Source: CAIYTF01 sp963664845
GTDB lineage: Bacteria > Bacteroidota > Ignavibacteria > Ignavibacteriales > Ignavibacteriaceae
Length of the DNA stretch: 64,000 nucleotides
Direction: 5' to 3'
NCBI GenBank assembly: GCA_963664845.1
Contig: OY761615.1
Location: 2,666,001 to 2,730,000 of the forward strand
Positions 25,569 to 35,325 of the stretch are shown in pieces (within the stretch, counting starts at the first letter, position 1; each line of letters begins with the position of its first letter). The notes beneath the pieces are model-generated. The model ran no database searches, was not told where the DNA came from, and saw only the letters and a list, made by a program, of their open reading frames with translations. A program made the translations under genes and the position numbers.

Positions 25569-27005
25569 TTATTGACTTTCACCCAAGCCTGCTGCAGATG
25601 TTTTTTTTCGGTTCTGGTAATTGTATAGAATTATAACTCCTGCCAAAAAACTCGCTTGAAGCATTTGTAACTGCCCCCAAATCCATGCGTCGGTCATTAG
25701 AAGCGATACGGTAGAATAAAAGAAAACACTCACAATACTAACGGTGCAATACAACTCGTCCCCATCCCCCGAATTTTTAAGAACATGAATTGCCTTTTTC
25801 CATGAAAGAAAAAGAAAAATAAAGTAGCCCAAAGTACCCACAATTCCAGTTTCACATAATAATTCAACTATAACAAGGTGCGGACGAAGCCCCCGAACAA
25901 AAAGCACATATAAAAGACTTGGCAGGGTGTTATAGGTTTCCGAATTATATTGAAAGCAGAAGTTCCCGATCCCAAAATAGGGATGGGCCAAAAAACCATT
26001 GAGCGCTGTCTGCCAAATAAATAGTCGGGAAGTAAATGAATTCGCCTGAAAGGCCAAAGAATTAATGCTACTGGGCTCAACAAGCTTTTTCTCCTCCAAC
26101 CGGTTAAATGCTTGCGGCGCAATGGAATTGAGAGCAAAAACCAATAAAACAACCGTGAGTAATGAAATACCGGCATAGTAAATTGCAGCTTTTCTCTGGC
26201 GCCCAATTTTTGGGGCAAAAACGATATACAACAGCATCACACAAACTCCGGTCAGCATCGTAGATATCCACGAGTTCCTCGTCTGCGTATAAATTAGCGC
26301 AAGGGAAAGGAATAAAAACAAGCTCAAGAACAGTGCTCTGTTTTCTTTTTTAAATAAAAAATGAACCAGGCAAAGGGTTACAGCAATCCCGACCAAATCA
26401 ACAAATACGATTCCTGTAAACCCAAACTCCCGGCTGCCGGAAATTGCAGCAGAAGAAATAACTGTGATGCTGTTAAGAAAAGCTCCTGCAACAAAAATAT
26501 AAATAGCAGCTTTTATGTGGGAAGGGGTTTTAAAAGCCAGCGGAAAAACAACCAGGATAGTCAGATAAGCAACGTACCGTAAGGACCAAAGCCATACTTG
26601 ATTTGGTATTGACGGATTCGTATAAGACGGGAGAATGGCAAGAAGAAAGATACAATAGGCTTTAAAGATATCATGACTAAGCTTTTCATTTTCCACACGA
26701 TGCGTAATCAAAAATGAAAACAGCATGCACGCGCCCAACATCTCAGGAGGTGTGAATCCTAAAATTTCAACATAGTAAAACATTGATGCGAAGAACAGGG
26801 CCGTAAAAACCGCAAAATTGGCGAAACAAAGCACCAATAAGGGGGCAAATGCCATAGAAAGAACCATAGTGTTTCCGATAAAACCAGAGCAGTATGCTCC
26901 AATAATCGGGAGGCTTAACAATACAAGACCCCAAAACATTTTTTTGTTATTGCCGTAAGATTCGGCAAGAAAACGGTTCACGCTATTGTCTATTGAAGAA
27001 TTCAA
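25569..27005 (-). CDS. O-antigen ligase/polymerase (Wzy/WaaL family)
   Basis: A 478-residue protein with about a dozen hydrophobic helices. The family region is around residues 200-380: YTQTRNSWISTMLTGVCVML, followed by a large extracytoplasmic loop and LFIWQTALNGFLAHPYFGIG with GLRPHLVIVELLCETGIVGT (H-x-E type motif). In this locus it most likely polymerises the repeat unit (Wzy) or ligates it (WaaL). The start is TTG at 27005 with no strong SD; an ATG exists at residue 23. It lies 12 nt behind the Wzz-like gene. Confidence 0.82.
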   Translation of the reverse strand: MNSSIDNSVNRFLAESYGNNKKMFWGLVLLSLPIIGAYCSGFIGNTMVLSMAFAPLLVLCFANFAVFTALFFASMFYYVEILGFTPPEMLGACMLFSFLITHRVENEKLSHDIFKAYCIFLLAILPSYTNPSIPNQVWLWSLRYVAYLTILVVFPLAFKTPSHIKAAIYIFVAGAFLNSITVISSAAISGSREFGFTGIVFVDLVGIAVTLCLVHFLFKKENRALFLSLFLFLSLALIYTQTRNSWISTMLTGVCVMLLYIVFAPKIGRQRKAAIYYAGISLLTVVLLVFALNSIAPQAFNRLEEKKLVEPSSINSLAFQANSFTSRLFIWQTALNGFLAHPYFGIGNFCFQYNSETYNTLPSLLYVLFVRGLRPHLVIVELLCETGIVGTLGYFIFLFLSWKKAIHVLKNSGDGDELYCTVSIVSVFFYSTVSLLMTDAWIWGQLQMLQASFLAGVIILYNYQNRKKTSAAGLGESQ

Positions 27006-27017
27006 AGTATTTTAGTA

Positions 27018-28169
27018 TCAAAACTTCAAGAATTTTTTCAAAAGAACAATTTTGGGGTTTTGCGTCTGCCTCAATCGTTCTCGTGTGTACAGAAAGAGGA
27101 TAGAAAAAGTCAGCAACAGCAGTGTGAGCACACCAGCCATAAGCGTACGTTTGGGAGTAGCCCGCTTTTCCGGTGGTATGGCTTTATCAACGACCTGCAA
27201 AACGGGGATTCCTTTTTGTTCCTCAAATTTCACCTGCTCATATAAGGGAACGATATATTCCAACATTGCATTGTAAATTTTAATATTTCTGTACAGGCGA
27301 TAATACAGCAGTGTTTTGCCAGGAATAGAAGGAACTGACAACAGGAGTTGACTCTCAGAAGCGCCAGAAGAAAGTTTGGCAAATTTATCCTGATACAACT
27401 TGAGCATTTCCTCTGCCTGCGCATATTGCACAGTGTTGGCCCCATACACCTTTTTCGCAACTCCAAGTTCTACTTCTTTCACCGCTATCTCAGATTCCAT
27501 TTTCGCGAAGACCTCAAAGGTGGACTTTAGCTGATCGGCCACGTCATAAAATCCGGTTTTTTTCTGGAACAGCTGCATTGAATCTTCAGCATTCTTTAAT
27601 TCTTCCTTAACCTGCCGATATCGGTCTTCCAAAAACAGACGATTATCTCTTGATTTCTGAATATTCAGATTTATAACCGTACTATTAAGAAGCGCTACAA
27701 TATAATTAGCCATATCTGCCGCCTGTTGGGGGGAAGATCCCAATATGGATACTTTATAGCTTCCTTCTTTGGTCTCATCAGCTATTAAGCGGCTCGTTAA
27801 TTCCTTAATCGTCTTTTCACGACTTTTCAGTTTATATTCCTCAAAAAGCCCAAACTTATCAATAACGCTGTCCAAGGTGGTCCGGCTATAGACGATAGTT
27901 CTATACATATCCGTGGGAGAATTCTTTTTCAAGCCCGAGAGCCCAGAAGGTAAGCCTGAAAAGCTTTTTAACAACGAGCTCATTTCGCCCAACTCAAGCT
28001 GTGGCGCAGGAAGAATTAACGATGATGATTCATATAAGGGTGGGATAAATAAATAAATTGCCAAATACGCCAGCACAAATACTGTTATGGATGAAAGTAT
28101 AAAAAATCTCTTCCATCGTAATAAAAATATGACAAAATCCAATGCATCAACACTCCTATTTTCAATCAT
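27018..28169 (-). CDS. Wzz-type chain-length determinant (polysaccharide co-polymerase)
   Basis: A 383-residue protein with two membrane helices: one near the N-terminus (FFILSSITVFVLAYLAIYLF, about residues 22-41) and one near the C-terminus (TLMAGVLTLLLLTFSILFLY). The large periplasmic coiled-coil part lies between them, and the PPEKRATPKRTLMAGV motif precedes the second helix, as in Wzz proteins. There is no C-terminal tyrosine kinase domain. It sets the length of the glycan made by the adjacent polymerase. Confidence 0.88.
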   Translation of the reverse strand: MIENRSVDALDFVIFLLRWKRFFILSSITVFVLAYLAIYLFIPPLYESSSLILPAPQLELGEMSSLLKSFSGLPSGLSGLKKNSPTDMYRTIVYSRTTLDSVIDKFGLFEEYKLKSREKTIKELTSRLIADETKEGSYKVSILGSSPQQAADMANYIVALLNSTVINLNIQKSRDNRLFLEDRYRQVKEELKNAEDSMQLFQKKTGFYDVADQLKSTFEVFAKMESEIAVKEVELGVAKKVYGANTVQYAQAEEMLKLYQDKFAKLSSGASESQLLLSVPSIPGKTLLYYRLYRNIKIYNAMLEYIVPLYEQVKFEEQKGIPVLQVVDKAIPPEKRATPKRTLMAGVLTLLLLTFSILFLYTRERLRQTQNPKIVLLKKFLKF

Positions 28170-28376
28170 GCAGTACCTTCGCTCTTTGAAAGATCATTTT
28201 GTAGAATTCAGCCGCCACAATCTTACTTAGGGGGCAAATTTAAAATTTATTAAACTATAAAATAAGCATATTCGGCCTAATATTAACATATAAACCCCAA
28301 TTATTTCGAATGTGAGCTCTTTCAACGGCCTTCCCATTTGTGCTTGTGGAAACACTCCCAAAAGCCAACGTGGCCG

Positions 28377-29453
28377 TTACTTGCAGCCTAAAGGCTGTTT
28401 CAAATGACGTAGTATCAGATCTCGGCATATCTCTATTCCTTTTTTATTCCAATGTGTGTCGCTTGGGAAGTAGAGCAATTCTTCAGAACTCAAAAAAGTA
28501 TCATAAAGCTCAATGGTTTCGACATGTCTTTTCTTAAGCTCGGCGGAGAGGCGTGGTAAAAACCCATCATAGTGGGCAGAGGTAACCAATCTGTGATAAA
28601 TTGTATATTTATTTGGAATAGGAATGAAAATCAACCGCGCATTATATTTGCTTTGAAGCTGTTGTTGCTGAGCAGCTATATTGACAGCCAGCTGGCAGAT
28701 CAACGAGTCAGAATGCTCCGCGTAAAAACTCGTTTTTAAATTTTTATCAGCCTCTTCCGCAAAGAATAAAAATGGTGGATTGAGCGTATAACTACTAATT
28801 TCGGGGGCTATCTGTTCAAAATATTCAAACCGACGAGTATTCATAAACTCGACTGCCCCACGCAGTAAAATGCTGTTTTTAACCAAAAACTCTATATTTT
28901 TGTCCTCACCAATAAACCACCGCTCATATAAATTTTTGAGTTTTGGCCGCAGTGCAGCTACCAGTCCTAACTTTTGAGTGTTTTTTGAAGAACTGGCAGG
29001 AAGTTTCGAATAGAAACCAGAAATATTTCGTTCGGCCATTTCCAAAAAAACTACTTTCTTTTTGTCATTCCCGGTATTCATAGCCTCAAAATAAACTGTC
29101 GGATAGAAAAAATTAAAGTCAACTTGGGATGCTACTATATGTTCAATTTTCCTGTTTAACGAAATTGAAACCTGCGCAGGGAGATTTGGACAGCCCCGAT
29201 CTGCAATTGAAAAGCTGTCACCAAAAAAATAGAGCGATTCAGAGGAGTCCTGCGTTGAAGGAAGAACCGGGCTCACTACAGGGGGTAATTCCGTTTTAAA
29301 ATTGCTCACCTTGCAAAACATGAACAAATCGCCATATTTATATGGATCACCAACAGCAAAAGAAGCAAGAGGTTCAATTTTTGCAACTAAAAAAATTGCT
29401 GCTGCACAGAAGCCGGCTGTGTATATAAGACGGAGAAGTATTTTTTCTTTCAT
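28377..29453 (-). CDS. SGNH/AlgX-AlgJ-like acetyltransferase partner, module 1
   Basis: A 358-residue protein with a single N-terminal membrane helix and a periplasmic domain. It has the SGNH block I serine motif YFFGDSFSIADRG and the C-terminal catalytic pair in FPSDTHWNKKGIEI (Asp, His). AlgX/AlgJ relatives pass acyl groups to polysaccharides together with an MBOAT partner, and the MBOAT gene is directly upstream. ATG at 29453 is used; a GTG 12 nt upstream (29465) immediately follows the MBOAT stop and is also possible. Confidence 0.75.
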   Translation of the reverse strand: MKEKILLRLIYTAGFCAAAIFLVAKIEPLASFAVGDPYKYGDLFMFCKVSNFKTELPPVVSPVLPSTQDSSESLYFFGDSFSIADRGCPNLPAQVSISLNRKIEHIVASQVDFNFFYPTVYFEAMNTGNDKKKVVFLEMAERNISGFYSKLPASSSKNTQKLGLVAALRPKLKNLYERWFIGEDKNIEFLVKNSILLRGAVEFMNTRRFEYFEQIAPEISSYTLNPPFLFFAEEADKNLKTSFYAEHSDSLICQLAVNIAAQQQQLQSKYNARLIFIPIPNKYTIYHRLVTSAHYDGFLPRLSAELKKRHVETIELYDTFLSSEELLYFPSDTHWNKKGIEICRDLILRHLKQPLGCK

Positions 29454-29465
29454 TGTTGCAAGCAC

Positions 29466-30926
29466 TTAAAACTGAAAATAAATAAAATTATGCACTGTAA
29501 AATGGCCAAATAACACAATAACAAGCGCGTAAAACAGGTAAATCATTCCAGGAGTGTATTTCCCAAAACCAGATCTCGCTGTAATTTGTAAAAACCAGTC
29601 GCGAAACAAATGTGCCGCCTGAATTTCTACAATTATCATCGTTATGAGCGCAATAATCACTTCGAGTTTGTTATAGGATATTCCTGTAATCGAGCAATCC
29701 AGCGATATCAAGCTCTGAAGAATTTTTGCCGCATTACTAAAGTTTGAACTACGAAAGAATATCCAGGAAAAAACCACCAAGTGAAAAGTGAGCAGGCCAG
29801 CAAAAACCGATCGTAGCTTGGGGGCCTTATTAAGATGCAGAAATTCAGCAAACTTCTCCCGGGCTTTCCCTGTCATCGCCGAAAGAATGAGATAAAACCC
29901 ATGAAGCGCCCCCCAAAACACAAATGTCCAGCTGGCGCCATGCCAAAGTCCGCTTATCAAAAAAATAATTCCTATATTCACAAGCACACGGGCTTTTGTT
30001 ATGCTTTCACCACCAAGCGCCACATACAGATATTCCAACCCTAACAGCAGGTAGTCGCGGAACCAAGAGGTTAGGGAAATATGCCACCGTTTCCAAAAGT
30101 CACTTATAGATTTCGAAAAGTACGGTCGGTCAAAATTATTCATTAGCTTAAAACCCAACATTCGGGCAACACCAATAGCAATGTCTGAATATCCTGCAAA
30201 ATCATAGTAAATTTGAAACGCGTAGAAATAAGTAGCCATAATTACCGGTAAACCAGAATAAGTGCCTGGTGAATCATAAACTTGCCCAACGATCGAAGCT
30301 AATGTATCTGCAATTACAGCTTTTTTCACCAACCCGAGCACGACTTGCTTTCCTCCGGCAATGACATTTTCATACGAATATGTAAGATCAGCCTTATATT
30401 GTGGGAGCATGTGTTGCGGTCGTTCTATTGGGCCAGCAATTATTTGGGGGAAAAAGGAAACGTAAATGGCATACTGAAGAAAAGAGCCTTCCGGGGGATA
30501 GTCATTTACATAGACTTCAATGAGATAGCTCAGTGATTGGAATGTATAAAAAGAAAGTCCTATGGGAAGAAGAACACTTAGGTATGGCACCGAATACTTC
30601 TGGTGGAACAAAGCCAAGATAAAAGAAGCATTCTCAGCGAAAAAGTTATAATATTTGAATACAGCCAAAACACCAATATTAAACCCAACCGCAGACCAAA
30701 AGAACACAGCTTGTTTCCGCCCTTTTGAAGAACCTATCAACCGCCCTGCCCAGTAATCCACCGTTATGAGAACAAGCAAAACGATTACGTTTTGCGGAGC
30801 AAATACCATATAAAAGTACAAATTGGCAAGAAATAGCATCCTCATTCGACTCTTATACCGTAGAGCAAAATAGCCAGCCACCACCATGGCAAGGAAAACA
30901 AAAAATGAAATCGAATTAAAAAACAT
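29466..30926 (-). CDS. MBOAT family O-acyltransferase (AlgI-like), module 1
   Basis: A 486-residue polytopic protein of the AlgI/DltB-type MBOAT family. Motifs: PIGLSFYTFQSLSYLIEVY, AGPIERPQHMLPQY, DFWKRWHISLTSWFRDYLL and LWHGASWTFVFWGALHGFYL, which carries the catalytic His. It moves acyl groups across the inner membrane for transfer by the SGNH partner encoded next to it, most likely O-acetylating the surface polysaccharide. Confidence 0.92.
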   Translation of the reverse strand: MFFNSISFFVFLAMVVAGYFALRYKSRMRMLFLANLYFYMVFAPQNVIVLLVLITVDYWAGRLIGSSKGRKQAVFFWSAVGFNIGVLAVFKYYNFFAENASFILALFHQKYSVPYLSVLLPIGLSFYTFQSLSYLIEVYVNDYPPEGSFLQYAIYVSFFPQIIAGPIERPQHMLPQYKADLTYSYENVIAGGKQVVLGLVKKAVIADTLASIVGQVYDSPGTYSGLPVIMATYFYAFQIYYDFAGYSDIAIGVARMLGFKLMNNFDRPYFSKSISDFWKRWHISLTSWFRDYLLLGLEYLYVALGGESITKARVLVNIGIIFLISGLWHGASWTFVFWGALHGFYLILSAMTGKAREKFAEFLHLNKAPKLRSVFAGLLTFHLVVFSWIFFRSSNFSNAAKILQSLISLDCSITGISYNKLEVIIALITMIIVEIQAAHLFRDWFLQITARSGFGKYTPGMIYLFYALVIVLFGHFTVHNFIYFQF

Positions 30927-31144
30927 TCAATGAAAGATCAAATTAATGAATAAAATACGTTTCAATACCAATGTGTGCCCCCTGTCAGTTCCGCCAAGTG
31001 CTTAATTCGCAATTTTCTTCAGTGTATTGCACTGGTTTTATTATCTAACAGCAACGCGTTAAACAGAATCATCTTGGGCGAAATGAAGGATCCCGGGAAA
31101 GTATCTATTCCCTCTCCAGAACATTTGAGTTTTGTTCAATGCCA

Positions 31145-32659
31145 TCAGGGAGTCAGAACAGATTCTCCGGTTTTTTTCTTGTTGCCGAAATAGCGTCGAA
31201 GATCATCTGAGGTTATCAGCCTCAGCCGCCAAATAAGCACCAGGGCGGTAATCAATACGACAGGCGGTCCCAGCAAAACTCGTATCCAAACAGTAAAATG
31301 AACGAGTAAAAACACTGCACCAATTATCTCGATTGAAAGAAAATACACAAAAAAGCTCATGAATTTGGTTGTCTCAGGGAAAAATACATGGCCCATATAC
31401 TTCCGTTGGTAGCCAGCAGATATCAAAAAAGACGCAAGCAAAGCAAGCGGGTTTCCCAATATCACGCTGTAAAACCCGAGACTTTTATAAGTTAAAATAA
31501 TAAATAGTAAATTGGTCACTACATTTGTGGCTTGGATAATGATTATTTTCCCAGTATGATCCTTTGTCATAAAAAAGGAGTAGAGAGGAAGGATGGTGAT
31601 GCTGAATAACAGAGTACCAGCCAAAGTAAATGCGGCAGCATCTGCGACTAGATACCTTCCCGGTCCCAGCCATAATGCTATGATGGTTGGAGTAAGCATA
31701 AAAGTCAGCATCACAGCAGGAGTTACCAGAATGATTGTTTTTTGCTGTAAATCCAGAACTAATTTTTTAATCTCATCGAAATTCGTCAGATTCGAAATTA
31801 ACGGTGTGATGGGGTGAAATACTTTTTGAATAATACTGAAAACCTGAGTCTTTATTTTAAGTGCAATATCAAAATATCCAACGTAGACAACCCCTATAAA
31901 ATGTGTAATGAGCAATTTAGTAAAAGGTTCGTAAAAAAAGTTTATCATATTTCCCGTGTATAACTTAACGCCATACCTTATGTGTTTTTTGATTATCCGC
32001 CATGCGTGCCGCGAATAATCATTCAAAACAGGTTTCCCCCACTGCTTTATTGCAAAGGCAGCAATAAGCAAAAACCAGATACAGGAGGAAATCAAAATGG
32101 CAATTCCGACGTAGAGAAATGACGAAAAAAGGAATAAAAGGCCAAGAATCAGAGCCCAATAAGTAAAATTATAAATAAACTGGCATAGATTTGTTAAATA
32201 GATTTTCTGTTGAGAATCCAGCATTGCTGTAAATGGCTGTCCCATTAACACCAAAAAGTTCGAAATAATCAGGGAGTTAAAAACGAAGAAAGTGTCTCTG
32301 TTTAAATATGGCGGAGAAATATTAAGAACCACTGCCAGGCAATACTGGTTATAAACAATAAGGAGAATCGATAGGGGGAGCATTATAGCGGCTGATAAAA
32401 GAAGAATAGTTAATATATCATAGTCTGATTCTTTGGTTTTCCCCTGTTCAGAGATGAATTTAAGCAAGGATATATTCATCCCAAGATTGACAAAGACGTT
32501 CACATTCCCAATGAGTTGAAGCAGCGAGAAAATACCAAATAATTCGGGTCCAAGCTTTTTGAGGAAAATCGGAATGGTAACAAAAATAACCACTGAGCTC
32601 AGAATCGTCTGCGTAACTCCAGCAGCCGAATTGAGCAGAATTTTCTTTTTAGGAATCAA
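31145..32659 (-). CDS. Polysaccharide flippase (Wzx-like)
   Basis: A 504-residue protein with about 12 to 14 hydrophobic helices, beginning IPKKKILLNSAAGVTQTILS and continuing with LGPELFGIFSLLQLIGNVN, the N-terminal signature of oligosaccharide/MATE-type flippases. It flips lipid-linked repeat units to the periplasmic face, feeding the polymerase. The likely start is TTG at 32659; no strong SD is visible. It is separated from the MBOAT gene by 218 nt, so it may have its own promoter. Confidence 0.88.
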   Translation of the reverse strand: MIPKKKILLNSAAGVTQTILSSVVIFVTIPIFLKKLGPELFGIFSLLQLIGNVNVFVNLGMNISLLKFISEQGKTKESDYDILTILLLSAAIMLPLSILLIVYNQYCLAVVLNISPPYLNRDTFFVFNSLIISNFLVLMGQPFTAMLDSQQKIYLTNLCQFIYNFTYWALILGLLFLFSSFLYVGIAILISSCIWFLLIAAFAIKQWGKPVLNDYSRHAWRIIKKHIRYGVKLYTGNMINFFYEPFTKLLITHFIGVVYVGYFDIALKIKTQVFSIIQKVFHPITPLISNLTNFDEIKKLVLDLQQKTIILVTPAVMLTFMLTPTIIALWLGPGRYLVADAAAFTLAGTLLFSITILPLYSFFMTKDHTGKIIIIQATNVVTNLLFIILTYKSLGFYSVILGNPLALLASFLISAGYQRKYMGHVFFPETTKFMSFFVYFLSIEIIGAVFLLVHFTVWIRVLLGPPVVLITALVLIWRLRLITSDDLRRYFGNKKKTGESVLTP

Positions 32660-33080
32660 AAAGAGCCTGCTGTAAAATAATCAAAATCGCAATATGGATT
32701 GTGTATATAATATCAAGGTTTATACTTAATTATAATCTCGTTGCCGACAAAAACGGGAGAAGAGAGTTTGCTATGCAGTATCTCGCAGAAGCATTGCCTT
32801 AACTGAGCAAAACTCTTCAGAAGGCAAGCACAATTACTAATTTCAGTTATTAACTCTGCCCCGCAATCAATTTTGGCAATTAGATGTGCAAAATACAAAA
32901 TATATTTTGTCAGGCAAGTGGTTTTGCCCATAACGGATGTTTTGTTCCAAGTTCAGAAGCTCATATGCTGTTTCTGAGAGCCTCCAGTGTAAAGCAAGTG
33001 CTCTTAAAATACGTCCTGTGTCGGCCACTGTTTTCTCTACACCCGACAAGAGAACTTTCGGGTCTGTTTTCCGCCGATTG
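32660..33080. other. Intergenic, first part of a 1.2 kb gap
   Basis: No gene recognised on either strand. Short overlapping frames at 32713-33081 have no domain-like content. Confidence 0.4.
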
Positions 33081-33503
33081 ATGAATATGCTTTTAATTGG
33101 TATATTTGGATTACTGTTTGAGAGGTTTTCATCCCTGTTTTATTCGAACCTGCAAAGCATTGGAACCTTGCTATGCTTAGAAGGCTAATCGCTTTAGGGA
33201 GAAATATCAGTAAGGTTGAAGAGAGAGATTCTTTCAAAATATTTCCGGCACTTTAAGCTGGGCAAGAAAATTGTGTGCGTTCCAAAATGCCAGATCATAA
33301 GGGTCAGAAAAATGGGAATTGTACTTGGGAATGAACCAGGTCGGTTTTGTGAGCAAAGTCGACCGTACGTAATTAAACATACAAGACAATTGTTAGTTGG
33401 ATATGATGTTTGGTTGGTACTTAGTTATCACCCCGAAGTCGCTCCAGATGGTTTCGTGGAGTTAAATTCCTGTTCGATAAACGTGAATATTACGTTTAAG
33501 TAA
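33081..33503 (+). pseudogene. Possible relic of a hexapeptide-repeat acyltransferase
   Basis: The plus strand reads MNMLLIGIFGLLFERFSSLF, then a stop and frame change near 33186, then ILSKYFRHFKLGKKIVCVPK and QLLVGYDVWLVLSYHPEVAP. The last part can be matched to the WcaF-type pattern vIIGddvWIGa-vtIlPGV, and the earlier part to the helix and first coil of such enzymes. The conserved Gly and His positions are largely lost, so any protein would be dead. The similarity is weak and the call is tentative. Confidence 0.3.
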
Positions 33504-33860
33504 TCTGATGAGTTCAGGATTGAGAAAGAATCACTCATGTGGTTAACAAAGTTGACTCCATATTCTTCCTTCCATTTGGAGCGGTTCAAATTAAAAAGGT
33601 AGTATGTTCCGAAAGTATTTAACCATTTTCTGTTAATGTGTTTATGGCAGTATGATTAGTATCTTGCAAAAGTCAGCTTTCTTAATTATTTTTATTTGAC
33701 TACAAGTAGAATACTTCGGTGCGTTTGACCTTTGTTTTCTCCTCCGGTTCGTGGAAGACAAAGCAATTTGGGGATCGCTTATATAGCATGAAAAATGCAC
33801 TTCACATAATTTGCAATCAGAATTGGAATTTAAGCCAAAGTTATTAACCTAAACAGATAA
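33504..33860. other. Intergenic upstream of the second acylation module
   Basis: About 360 AT-rich bases. No gene or clear promoter recognised. It should hold the promoter of the MBOAT-SGNH pair. Confidence 0.35.
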
Positions 33861-35321
33861 ATGCCTTTTAACTCATTTTATTTCTTAGCGTTCTTCTTTA
33901 TTGTAACAGTACTCTATTTTGCGCTGCCTCATAAATACAGATGGCAGTTCTTGCTTGCAGGCAGCTGTTATTTTTATATGGCATTTAATCCCATCTATAT
34001 TCTGCTGCTCGGTTTTCTAATTATTATTACCTATGCGTCCGGACTTTTAATGGAGACAGCGGAGGAGCGAAAAAGGAGAACCGTTTTTTGGGCGGGTCTG
34101 TTTTCAAACTTGGGGGTGTTGTTCTTTTTTAAGTATTACAATTTTCTTATCGAAAACATTACTTCTCTTTTAGGTCTCTACGCGGTCAAGAACCCTGTTC
34201 CATTTATCAACATAATAATGCCAATTGGACTTTCCTTTCAAACGTTTCAGGCCATTAGCTATTTAATTGAAGTCTATTACGGACAACAGATAGCTGAAAA
34301 GCATTTTGGCTTTTTTTCGTTGTATGTGATGTTCTTTCCCAAGTTAGTTACCGGACCTATTGAGCGGCCACAAAACCTACTACATCAGTTCAGGGAGAAA
34401 TATGACTTTGACTATGACAGGGTCACGAGCGGATTGCGGCTTATGGCATGGGGCTTGTTCAAAAAAATTGTCATTGCGGACAGGTTAGCAATTCCGGTGG
34501 ATAACGTATATAATAATCCGCAGGCATTTAACAGTTTAAGCTTGATTATTGCCACAGTCTTTTTTACAATTCAACTGTATTGTGACTTTTCAGGATATTC
34601 AGATATTGCTATCGGAACAGCCAGAATATTGGGATTCAGACTAACCCTTAATTTTAAGCAGCCCTATTTCTCCAAATCCATTGCAGAGTTTTGGCGTCGA
34701 TGGCACATTTCGTTGTCTTCCTGGCTCCTTGACTATATCTTCAAACCTTTGCAGATGAATCTTCGCTATGCTAAATCGCTTGGAAACGTCTTGGCAATAT
34801 TTATTACTTTTTTGATCAGCGGTGTCTGGCACGGGGCAAACTGGACCTTTATTATTTGGGGAGGGATTCATGGATTCTATTTAGGTTTTGCAATGCTAAC
34901 AGCTGATTTCAGAAAAAAAACACGAGAACGTCTACATCTGGATCACCTCCCCATCCTCTCCATCAGTTCAACATTTTTTCTGGTTACCTTCGCCTGGATA
35001 TTCTTCAAAGCAAAAGACCTGCATACGGGGGTATATGTTGCACAACATATTTTTACCGGAATTCCGGACCTTTTGGCAGGTATCTTCAGTCATAGATTTG
35101 TTTTCGATTATCTCAATACATCAGAGCATGGCCTGTTCTTGTCGGTTGGACTGATATTTCTTCTCGCAACAGTCGAGTATTTTCAATCCAAGATAGCCCT
35201 CACAGAACAATTCATACGTTTACCCTGGTATCTTCGGTGGACAGCCTATTACGGAGTTGTTTTGAGCATTCTTTTCCTGGGAGTATTCGAGAACCATCAA
35301 TTTATTTACTGGAAATTTTAG
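33861..35321 (+). CDS. MBOAT family O-acyltransferase (AlgI-like), module 2
   Basis: A 486-residue AlgI-like MBOAT protein of the same length as the first copy. It has MPIGLSFQTFQAISYLIEVY, TGPIERPQNLLHQF, EFWRRWHISLSSWLLDYIF and VWHGANWTFIIWGGIHGFYL with the catalytic His. The two copies face opposite ways and clearly differ in sequence, so they are paralogues or were acquired separately rather than recently duplicated. They may use different acceptors or positions. Confidence 0.92.
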   Translation: MPFNSFYFLAFFFIVTVLYFALPHKYRWQFLLAGSCYFYMAFNPIYILLLGFLIIITYASGLLMETAEERKRRTVFWAGLFSNLGVLFFFKYYNFLIENITSLLGLYAVKNPVPFINIIMPIGLSFQTFQAISYLIEVYYGQQIAEKHFGFFSLYVMFFPKLVTGPIERPQNLLHQFREKYDFDYDRVTSGLRLMAWGLFKKIVIADRLAIPVDNVYNNPQAFNSLSLIIATVFFTIQLYCDFSGYSDIAIGTARILGFRLTLNFKQPYFSKSIAEFWRRWHISLSSWLLDYIFKPLQMNLRYAKSLGNVLAIFITFLISGVWHGANWTFIIWGGIHGFYLGFAMLTADFRKKTRERLHLDHLPILSISSTFFLVTFAWIFFKAKDLHTGVYVAQHIFTGIPDLLAGIFSHRFVFDYLNTSEHGLFLSVGLIFLLATVEYFQSKIALTEQFIRLPWYLRWTAYYGVVLSILFLGVFENHQFIYWKF

Positions 35322-35325
35322 GTGT

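Noticed and set aside
33216..33503. A 95-codon plus-strand frame as an intact gene
   Set aside because: The sequence lacks the glycines and histidines of the hexapeptide enzymes it weakly resembles and has no good start region; treated as a possible relic.
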